NCBI GenBank assembly: GCA_032127075.1
Contig: JAQAZZ010000240.1
Span: 1 to 29,571 of the forward strand
Direction: 5' to 3'
Length of the DNA: 29,571 bases
Origin: GCA-2699445 sp032127075
Lineage (GTDB): Bacteria > Actinomycetota > Actinomycetes > S36-B12 > GCA-2699445
The notes beneath the pieces were generated by a model. It made no database searches. It saw only the letters and a list, made by a program, of their open reading frames with translations, and was not told the DNA's origin. Both the position numbers and the translations under genes were made by a program. Positions 23,514 to 29,571 of this stretch are shown here, piece by piece; position 1 is the first letter of the stretch; every line of letters begins with the position of its first letter.

Positions 23514-24355
23514 CGCTCGTCGCGCTCCGCACCCAGCGTGCCGAGGTACAACTGCACCACCTTGGAGTCGTGGATCAGGTCGCGACCGGACCCGGTGTAG
23601 GCATTGCGGCCGGCGTCCAGCACATAGCCGCGGTCCACGATCTGCAGGCAGCGCCGGGCGTTCTGCTCGACCATGATCACCGTGACGCCGGTGGCGTTGA
23701 TGTCGCGCACCCGGACGAACACCTCGTCCTGCAGTGCGGGGGACAACCCCGCACTCGGCTCGTCCAGCAGCAGCACCGACGGCTCCATCATCAGCGCCCG
23801 TCCCATCGCAAGCATCTGCCGCTCGCCGCCGGACAGTGCGGACGCGCGTTGTTTGCGGCGCTCCGCCAGTCTCGGGAAGATGCCGGCCACGTAGTCGAAC
23901 CTCGCGGTGAACTGCTTGGGAGCGAGATAGGCGCCCATCTGCAGGTTCTCCTCGACGGTCAGGGAGGGGAACACGTTGTTCGTCTGCGGCACGAACCCCA
24001 ATCCCTGCCGCACGAGGCGGTCGGCCCGCAGATTGGTGATGTCCTTGCCGTCCAGCACAACTGCCCCGGAGCGGATGCGGACAAGGCCGAAGAGGGCTTT
24101 GAGCAGCGTGGACTTGCCCGCGCCGTTGGGGCCGATGATGCCCACCAGTTCGCTGCGGTCCACGTAGAAGTCGCAGGAGGTGAGGATGTCCACCCCGGGC
24201 ACGTAGCCGGCGACGACTTCGTCGGCCCGCAGCAGAGCGTTGACGGCCGATTCCAGATGATGGCTGCGGTCGGTGAGTTCCCTGGACTTGTTCCACTGCT
24301 CGGCATCGACATGGAGCTCATGGATGAATTCCTCGGATCCGGGTTCCAACGTCAC
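23510..24355 (-). CDS. livF: HAAT ABC transporter ATP-binding protein LivF
   Basis: A 281-residue ABC ATPase. Walker A is GPNGAGKST (75-83), the Q-loop is VPQTNNVFPSLTVEENL, the signature is LSGGE (174-178), Walker B is VLLLDEP (194-200), and the H-loop region has the LivF-type VEQNA rather than a His. The N-loop, Asn-Asn in the Q-loop and the short C-terminus mark the LivF branch. The GTG at 24355 overlaps the livG stop (GTGA) and gives about 41 residues before the core begins at LLRADEVVAGY; LivF usually starts near that point. The extension is charged and helical and may be real or a wrong start. Confidence 0.92.
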   Translation of the reverse strand: MTLEPGSEEFIHELHVDAEQWNKSRELTDRSHHLESAVNALLRADEVVAGYVPGVDILTSCDFYVDRSELVGIIGPNGAGKSTLLKALFGLVRIRSGAVVLDGKDITNLRADRLVRQGLGFVPQTNNVFPSLTVEENLQMGAYLAPKQFTARFDYVAGIFPRLAERRKQRASALSGGERQMLAMGRALMMEPSVLLLDEPSAGLSPALQDEVFVRVRDINATGVTVIMVEQNARRCLQIVDRGYVLDAGRNAYTGSGRDLIHDSKVVQLYLGTLGAERDER

Positions 24356-25227
24356 GGCTGTTGCCCTCCCCGTTCGTCCAGCGAAGTTTCGTGGTGCTCG
24401 CCGAGGTAGGCGTCGATCACCGCCTGGGTCTTCATGACCTCCAATGGCGGTCCTTCCGCGATGACCTGGCCCTGTGCCATCACGACGACCCAGTCGGACA
24501 CGTCGCGGACCATGTCCATGTCGTGTTCCACGAACAAGACGGTGAGGCCGTCTTCGCGCAACTCGCGGATATGGTCGAGGAGGGACTGTTTGAGCGCGGG
24601 GTTGACCCCCGCCATGGGCTCGTCCAGCATCACCAGAGTCGGATCCACCATCAGCGATCGTGCCATCTCCAGCAGTTTCCGTTGTCCGCCGGACAAGCTC
24701 CCGGCGAAATCGTCCTCCTTCGCGTCCAGGTTGAAGTGCGCCAGCAGGGCGCGCGCCTTGGCGGTGATCTCAGTCTCCTGGTTCCGCCACAGCGCAGGGA
24801 TGACGCTGGCCCAGAACCTCTCACCCTTCTGCTTCGTCGCACCGAGTCGCATGTTGTCCAAGACCGTCATCTTCGCCAGCGCCTTGGTGAGCTGGAATGT
24901 CCGGACCATGCCCAGCCGAGCAACCTTGTAAGCGGAGAGGCCGGCCACGGACTCGCCGGCGAAACTCCATTGACCGGTGTCGGGCGAGTCGAACCCGGTC
25001 AACAGGTTGAACAGCGTCGTCTTGCCCGCACCGTTGGGACCGATGAGTGCCGTGATCGCCCCCCGCTGAACCTCGAGATGGTCCACATCGACCGCGGTCA
25101 GCCCGCCGAAGGTGCGCTTCACCGTGTCCACGATCAGGATCGGGTCGGGCTTTGCGACGCCGGCCTCACGGGCGACCGACTCCAGCGCGGCTCGCGCCGC
25201 TGTACGCATTCCCAGTTCACTTGACAT
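24352..25227 (-). CDS. livG: HAAT ABC transporter ATP-binding protein LivG
   Basis: A 291-residue ABC ATPase. Walker A is GPNGAGKTT (63-71), the Q-loop segment is RTFQLTKALAKMTVLDN (LivG-type), the signature is LSGGQ (178-182), Walker B is LVMLDEP, and the H-loop is FVEHDMDMV with the switch His. The ATG at 25227 overlaps the end of livM by 11 nt and has GGGAG about 11 nt upstream; ATGs at 25251 and 25209 are possible but less supported. It pairs with LivF to drive the LivH/LivM channel. Confidence 0.92.
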   Translation of the reverse strand: MSSELGMRTAARAALESVAREAGVAKPDPILIVDTVKRTFGGLTAVDVDHLEVQRGAITALIGPNGAGKTTLFNLLTGFDSPDTGQWSFAGESVAGLSAYKVARLGMVRTFQLTKALAKMTVLDNMRLGATKQKGERFWASVIPALWRNQETEITAKARALLAHFNLDAKEDDFAGSLSGGQRKLLEMARSLMVDPTLVMLDEPMAGVNPALKQSLLDHIRELREDGLTVLFVEHDMDMVRDVSDWVVVMAQGQVIAEGPPLEVMKTQAVIDAYLGEHHETSLDERGGQQP

Positions 25228-26200
25228 CGAAGGCCAACTCCCGTTTGTCACCCAGGATCCCCTGTGGCCGGAAGATCATCAACAGCATCAGGGAGGCCCC
25301 CAGGATCCAGAAGCGGATCTGGCCCACCTGGGTACCGTCGATGAACGTGATCAGCCCGCTGCGGACCGCCTCGCTGAGCGCGACATCGAACAGGACGAGG
25401 AGGAACCAGAAGACGATCGCCCCCACCACCGGGCCCAACACGCGGGCCGCGCCGCCGAGGATCAGCGCCGCCCAGGCGAAGAACGTCAGGTCGGTGCTGT
25501 AGTTGTCGGGCTGCACCGACTGCGACGACACCGAGAAGATGAACCCTCCCAGACAGCCGAGCACGCCGCCGAGGACCAACGCCTGCAGTTTGTAGGAGTA
25601 CACGTTCTTGCCGAGGCTGCGCACGGCGTCCTCATCCTCGCGTATCCCCTTCAGCACCCTGCCCCACGGCGAGCGCATCGCCAGGAAGACCAGCACGCAG
25701 GACAGGGCCACGAGGACCCAACCCACCACAACGACGAAGAGGTCGTTGCGGCTGAAGGTCAGCGGACCGGCGGCCAGACCCGAGCCGAACGGGTTCAGCG
25801 CGTAGAAGTCGTTGGCGAACCGGTTGAGTCCGTCCGACCCGCCGAAGATGTCCCGCAGGGTGACGGAGCGGGCAGTCAGCCGGATGATCTCCGCCGCCGC
25901 GATGGTGACAATCGCCAGATAGTCGGCGCGAAGCCGCAGGGTCGGGATCCCGAGCAGGAGCGCGAAGACGACCGCGGCCAGCAGGCCCACCGCTATTCCG
26001 AGCCAGAAGGACAGCCCCAGCGTTGCCACGGTGACGCCCAGGCCGTAGGCGGCAACGGCGAGGAACCCGGCTTGGCCGAAGTTGAGCAGCCCGGTGTACC
26101 CGAAATGTACGTTCAGGCCGATGGCGGCCAGGGCGAAGATGACGGCCTGCACACCCAAACCCTGTGTGACGGCCTGGTTGATGATGAGGTTGAAGTCCAT
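25217..26200 (-). CDS. livM: HAAT ABC transporter permease LivM
   Basis: A 327-residue polytopic permease with about nine or ten hydrophobic segments. Diagnostic features are the N-terminal IFALAAIGLNVHFGYTGLLNFGQAGFLAVAAYG, then LRADYLAIVTIAAAEIIRL, and the coupling-helix loop SPWGRVLKGIREDEDAVRSLGKNV, which contacts the ATPases. The C-terminus ends in RPQGILGDKREL. The ATG lies 3 nt from the livH stop, so the two permeases are tightly linked. Confidence 0.93.
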   Translation of the reverse strand: MDFNLIINQAVTQGLGVQAVIFALAAIGLNVHFGYTGLLNFGQAGFLAVAAYGLGVTVATLGLSFWLGIAVGLLAAVVFALLLGIPTLRLRADYLAIVTIAAAEIIRLTARSVTLRDIFGGSDGLNRFANDFYALNPFGSGLAAGPLTFSRNDLFVVVVGWVLVALSCVLVFLAMRSPWGRVLKGIREDEDAVRSLGKNVYSYKLQALVLGGVLGCLGGFIFSVSSQSVQPDNYSTDLTFFAWAALILGGAARVLGPVVGAIVFWFLLVLFDVALSEAVRSGLITFIDGTQVGQIRFWILGASLMLLMIFRPQGILGDKRELAFDVK

Positions 26201-26203
26201 GGA

Positions 26204-27481
26204 TCAGCCCACCCGTTCCGCCCGGCCGAGCAGGCCCTGGGGTCGGACCAGAAGGATGATGATCATGATGAACAGCGCGCCCACCGTCTTCAACTCGGTG
26301 GGCACCACGAGGGTGGACACCTGGATCAGCACACCGACGACGAGTGCGCCCACCAGCGCCCCGACGGTTGTCCCCAGCCCGCCGAGGATGACGCTTGCGA
26401 ACACCAGCAGCAGGATCTGGAAGCCCTCGTACCAATTGACTCCCACACTGAGCGAGTAGAGGATCCCCGCCAGGCCCGCCAGAGTCGCACCTACGGTCCA
26501 CACCACGTTGATGACCCGTTCGACATTGATGCCCGAAGCCGAAGCCAGGGCCGGATTGTCGGCGATAGCCCGACTGGCCTTGCCGGTACGGGAGAAGCCC
26601 AACCACAGCAGCGTCACGATGATGGCTGTTATCGCCACAGATGAGCCGACGAGGACCTTGGGGGTGATGTCCACCGGTCCGATCGCGATGCCGGCCTGCC
26701 CGCTGTAGGACGCGTACTGCTGGGTGGAACCGCCGAAGAAGAACAGGTAGACGTAGCGCAAGAGGATGCCGAAGCCGATGGAGACGACCAGCATGGCGAT
26801 CAGGCTCACTCCGCGCTTGCGCAGCTGCCGCCACAGCGCCCGGTCCTGCAGCGACCCGAACACCGCGGACACGACCAGGGCCAGGGCCGCGGCGACGATG
26901 AACGGCAGCCCGAGGAAGTTGTTGAACACCAGGGTCGACAGCGCCCCGAGCGTGACCAGTTCGCCGTGGGAGAAGTTCGTGAGGCCTGTTGTGCCGAAGA
27001 TCATGGAGAGCCCGACGCCGGCAAGTGCGATCACCAGGCCGAAGACCAGACCGTCCACCGACAACTGCAGGAAACGGTCCAGCGTCGACTCGCTGCTGCC
27101 GGTGTCCTCACCGGTGGGGAACGACACGGTTCGCTTCGCCGACAACAGGCTGATGGTCAGGGTCGTCTTCTCCGGGTCGGTGAGCGTGACACCTTCCGGC
27201 AGCGTGCCCGTGTCGATGACTACGGTGTACGGTCCGGAGCCGGGCACCTCGACGGACCACTTCCCGTCGGGGCCGGACTCGGCGGTCTCGGCGAAGCCCG
27301 CTTCGTCGCTGACCTGGAACACGACACCCGCGATCGGTTCGCCTTCCGGGTCCAACATGGTGCCGTTGATGGTTCCGCCGGCGGCCTGCGCCGCGGGTGA
27401 CAGCAGCAGCAGCAAGCCTGCGGCGATGACGCCGAGCAGCGCCATGACCGCCAATCGGCGCTGCTCGCGTAGGGGTGTCAA
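26204..27481 (-). CDS. livH: LivH-type permease with N-terminal signal peptide and Ig-like domain
   Basis: A 425-residue protein, about 130 longer than an ordinary LivH. The TTG at 27481 is chosen because GGAGGG sits 5-6 nt upstream and the protein then opens MTPLREQRRL with a hydrophobic core and an AQA cleavage site (residues 31-33), a textbook signal peptide. An ATG at 27445 would lose the basic n-region. Residues about 36-120 look like a carboxypeptidase-regulatory or CNA-B-type beta-sandwich (GGTINGTMLDPEGEPIAGV, GPDGKWSVEVPGSGPYTVVID). From about 140 the permease begins: LSVDGLVFGLVIALAGVGLS, GLTNFSHGELVTLGAL, and later GRTGKASRAIADN-like coupling loop FSRTGKASRAIADNPALA, ending RPQGLLG. 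Confidence 0.92.
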   Translation of the reverse strand: MTPLREQRRLAVMALLGVIAAGLLLLLSPAAQAAGGTINGTMLDPEGEPIAGVVFQVSDEAGFAETAESGPDGKWSVEVPGSGPYTVVIDTGTLPEGVTLTDPEKTTLTISLLSAKRTVSFPTGEDTGSSESTLDRFLQLSVDGLVFGLVIALAGVGLSMIFGTTGLTNFSHGELVTLGALSTLVFNNFLGLPFIVAAALALVVSAVFGSLQDRALWRQLRKRGVSLIAMLVVSIGFGILLRYVYLFFFGGSTQQYASYSGQAGIAIGPVDITPKVLVGSSVAITAIIVTLLWLGFSRTGKASRAIADNPALASASGINVERVINVVWTVGATLAGLAGILYSLSVGVNWYEGFQILLLVFASVILGGLGTTVGALVGALVVGVLIQVSTLVVPTELKTVGALFIMIIILLVRPQGLLGRAERVG

Positions 27482-27607
27482 ACCGACCCTCCCTCCGCCC
27501 GCACGGCACGGGCTGCGCAGGGCAAAGGCTAGCGGCCCACGCCGCGCAGTTCTCGCAACCCGGGTGGCGCGCCGCGTTGCGGCGGGGATTGCGGTTAGCG
27601 TGGTCCG
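27482..27607. promoter_or_regulatory. Divergent livH/nadK promoter region
   Basis: A 126-nt gap between divergent genes. For nadK, TAGCGT at 27596-27601 is followed by exactly 6 nt and then the GTG, a leaderless-type layout with no ribosome site. For livH, TAGCCT on the minus strand (27526-27531) is a possible -10 some 45 nt before the TTG, and GGAGGGAGGG near 27487-27496 is its ribosome site. No clear -35 elements were seen. Confidence 0.4.
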
Positions 27608-28522
27608 GTGACCACGACACGCGAGGTGCTCCTCGTCACCCACGCCGGCCGCCCGGGCGCGGTTGCGGTTGCCTGCGACCTGCTGTCCGGGTTGCAGGAG
27701 GCGGGTCTGGTGGTTCGGGTACCGGCCGAGGAACTTCCAGGGCTGCAGGCGGCGGCGCCCGGGTTCCGCGACGCAGTCGCCGTGCAAGAAGGGGCGCGCC
27801 TGCCTGCCGAGTGCGAGCTGGTGGTCGTGGTGGGCGGTGACGGGACGATTCTGCGGGCGGCCGAATACGCCGTTCCCGCGGGCATCCCGCTGATGGGAGT
27901 CAACTTGGGGCATGTCGGTTTCCTCGCCGAGGCGGAGTCGGAGGACGTGCCCCATGTCGTCCGCAGCGTGGTCCAGCGCAGCTACGTCGTTGAGCAGCGA
28001 ATGGCGCTGTCGGTCTCGGTGCTTCAGGAAGGGGAGCCGGTCTGGTCGACATGGGCGCTGAACGAGGCCAGCATCGAGAAGAACTCTCGGGAGCGGATGA
28101 TCGACGTCCTGCTGGAGATCGGGGGCAAACCGCTGTCGCGCTGGGGGTGCGACGGGGTCATCGTCGCCACCCCGACCGGCTCCACTGCCTATGCGTGGTC
28201 GGTCGGCGGCCCCGTCGTGTGGCCCACCGTGCAGGCGCTGCTGGTATCGCCCATCAGCGCCCACGCCCTCTTCGCCCGCTCCCTGGTGGTGGCCCCGAAC
28301 ACCACCGTCTCGGTGATCGTGCAGGAGGCGTCGCCCGAGGGGGTGCTGTGGGCCGACGGCCGCCGCGTTGTCGGGCTGTCGCCGGGTGCCAGGATCGAGG
28401 CCACCGCCTTGCCCGAGCCGGTGTGCTTCGCGCGCCTGCATCCGACGGAGTTCACCGACCGGTTGGTCGCGAAGTTCCATCTGCCCGTCAGCGGCTGGCG
28501 GGGTGGGAGGCCCCCGACGTGA
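27608..28522 (+). CDS. nadK: NAD kinase
   Basis: A 304-residue ATP/polyphosphate NAD kinase that makes NADP in the cytoplasm. Motifs are GGDGT (76-80) with the catalytic Asp78, LMGVNLGHVGFLAE (95-108), the NE dyad (152-153), and GCDGVIVATPTGSTAYAWSVGGP (180-202), read as GCDG then TPTGSTAYA. The GTG at 27608 lacks a ribosome site and follows a TAGCGT by 6 nt, so a leaderless mRNA is likely. The stop overlaps the recN GTG (GTGA). The nadK-recN pair is standard for actinobacteria. Confidence 0.95.
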   Translation: MTTTREVLLVTHAGRPGAVAVACDLLSGLQEAGLVVRVPAEELPGLQAAAPGFRDAVAVQEGARLPAECELVVVVGGDGTILRAAEYAVPAGIPLMGVNLGHVGFLAEAESEDVPHVVRSVVQRSYVVEQRMALSVSVLQEGEPVWSTWALNEASIEKNSRERMIDVLLEIGGKPLSRWGCDGVIVATPTGSTAYAWSVGGPVVWPTVQALLVSPISAHALFARSLVVAPNTTVSVIVQEASPEGVLWADGRRVVGLSPGARIEATALPEPVCFARLHPTEFTDRLVAKFHLPVSGWRGGRPPT

Positions 28523-29571
28523 TCGCCGATCTGCACATTCGCAACCTCGGGGTCATCGCCGAGGCTGACGTGGAACTCAGCCCCGGCATGGTTGTGTTCA
28601 CCGGCGAAACGGGCGCGGGCAAGACGGTGCTGGTGGGCGCGCTCGGACTCGTCCTGGGCGACCGGGCGGATACGAGCGTGGTGATGGGTGATCGGGCGGA
28701 CGTCTCAGCCCGGATACTCGTGGACGCCAGGGGAGCGGAGGCCGAGCGGATCGCGTCGGCGGGCGGCTATGTCGAGGCGGACGGCACCGCCACCGTGACG
28801 CGCACCGTTTCCGCGAGCGGCCGGGGCCGAGCGGCCCTCGGCGGGGCGGCGGTACCTGTCTCCGCGCTGGCGGAGTTGGGGCAGCGTGTCGCACAGCGCC
28901 ACTCGCAGAGCGATCAGATCAGGCTGCGCTCGCCGCGGCGGCAGCGGGAGTCCCTCGACGCCTTCGGCGGCCCCGAACTGGCCGCCGCCGCAGCGGACTA
29001 CCGCCGCAAGTACAGCGACTTCCTCGCCGAGTCCGAACGCCTGCGCCACTTGCAGGAGGAGCGCTCGCACCGGCAGCGGCGCATCGCCGAACTGGGCGAC
29101 GGGCTGCGCCGCATCGAGGAGGTCAACCCCGGTCCCGACGATGACCATCTGTCCGAGTCGATCGCCCGGCTGGCCAACGCAGAGTCGCTCGGCCAGAGCC
29201 TGGCACACGCGCTGGGGGCGCTGGATCGGGGCGATGGGGGAGTCCTGCCCGATCTGACCGACGGGCTGAAGGAGTTGCAGCGTGCGACCGGGATCGACCC
29301 GGGTATCGGTCAGCACGCGGATCGGTTGGCCGAGGTGGAGATCCTGCTGCGGGACATCGACTCCGATCTGCGGCGCTACGCCGACACGCTGCGCGCCGAC
29401 CCCCGTGAACTGGATGTGCTGCAGCAGCGCAAGTCGGCGCTGGCTAACCTGCAGCGGGCCTTCGGGCCGACGGTCGCCGATGTGATCGCCTGGGCAGATT
29501 CCGCGCGCGGGGAGTTGGAGCGGCTGGAGGGCGCCGACGGCGCCGAGTCGGAGCTGCTCGGGCGAATCAGC
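28519..29571 (+). CDS. recN: DNA repair protein RecN, 3'-truncated by window edge
   Basis: An open frame of 351 codons running off the window. RecN is an SMC-like ATPase that acts early in double-strand-break repair. The start GTG overlaps the nadK stop. The N-terminus IADLHIRNLGVIAEADVEL is characteristic, followed by Walker A GETGAGKT (29-36) and LGLVLGDRADTSVV. The QRHSQSDQIRL block matches the family's HGQhehq.L with some divergence. From about residue 155 the sequence turns into coiled coil (RRKYSDFLAESERLRHLQEERSHRQRRIAELGDGL). The signature, Walker B and C-terminal half lie beyond the window. Confidence 0.93.
   Translation, partial: MIADLHIRNLGVIAEADVELSPGMVVFTGETGAGKTVLVGALGLVLGDRADTSVVMGDRADVSARILVDARGAEAERIASAGGYVEADGTATVTRTVSASGRGRAALGGAAVPVSALAELGQRVAQRHSQSDQIRLRSPRRQRESLDAFGGPELAAAAADYRRKYSDFLAESERLRHLQEERSHRQRRIAELGDGLRRIEEVNPGPDDDHLSESIARLANAESLGQSLAHALGALDRGDGGVLPDLTDGLKELQRATGIDPGIGQHADRLAEVEILLRDIDSDLRRYADTLRADPRELDVLQQRKSALANLQRAFGPTVADVIAWADSARGELERLEGADGAESELLGRIS

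Noticed and set aside
25112..26644. 510-codon plus-strand frame across livM/livH
   Set aside because: Composition almost wholly polar (H, Q, D, E, R), the expected antisense image of hydrophobic permease codons.

Overview
The window is a gene-dense, GC-rich segment of an actinobacterial (Actinomycetota) chromosome. The assignment rests on GTG/TTG starts, ATGA and GTGA overlaps, a PdtaR-type ANTAR response regulator, TlyA, a TIGR03767-type TAT-exported metallophosphoesterase, and the core order mltG-aroE ... aroC-aroK-aroB-aroQ-pepP-efp-nusB ... tlyA ... nadK-recN. I cannot place it to genus; an uncultured or environmental lineage is possible. No insertion sequence, phage module or CRISPR array was seen.

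Layout. 1-1634: the end of mltG, coupled to aroE. 1678-5955 (minus): an overlapping set of a DUF6421-like protein, an SDR oxidoreductase and a threonine-aldolase-family enzyme, then a small 2TM protein. 6122-9023 (plus): a coupled trio of exported metallophosphoesterase, small lipoprotein and six-helix membrane protein. 9072-12392: type IV pilus genes for a cysteine-free prepilin peptidase and PilM, PilN and PilO. 12439-17735: aroC, aroK, aroB, aroQ, a proline peptidase, efp and nusB, nearly all overlapping. 17747-17820 (minus): a tRNA gene with anticodon CAA but a 5-nt variable loop. 17868-20777: the ANTAR regulator, an SCP2-like protein (minus), a lysine-tailed helical protein, a small acidic protein and tlyA. 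20908-27481: a branched-chain amino-acid-type (HAAT) ABC transporter with its binding protein on plus and permeases, ATPases and a CaiB/BaiF CoA-transferase on minus, the two units converging on a strong hairpin. 27608-29571: nadK and the 5' part of recN.

How the genes work together. Shikimate enzymes AroE, AroC, AroK, AroB and AroQ cover most of the route to chorismate, and the pilus genes lie between aroE and aroC. EF-P and NusB add translation and transcription housekeeping. The ABC system, coupled to a CoA-transferase, looks like a carboxylic-acid uptake and activation unit. It sits between tlyA and nadK-recN, genes that are often adjacent in actinobacteria.

The most notable points are the short-variable-loop CAA tRNA, a LivH permease with a signal peptide and an extracytoplasmic Ig-like domain, a DUF6421-like protein with an HDxxH motif and an extra N-terminal domain, an EF-P with a PGKGG rather than PGKGP loop, and the CoA-transferase started from a TTG overlapping the livF stop. 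Everything here is read by eye from the sequence; no database search was run.
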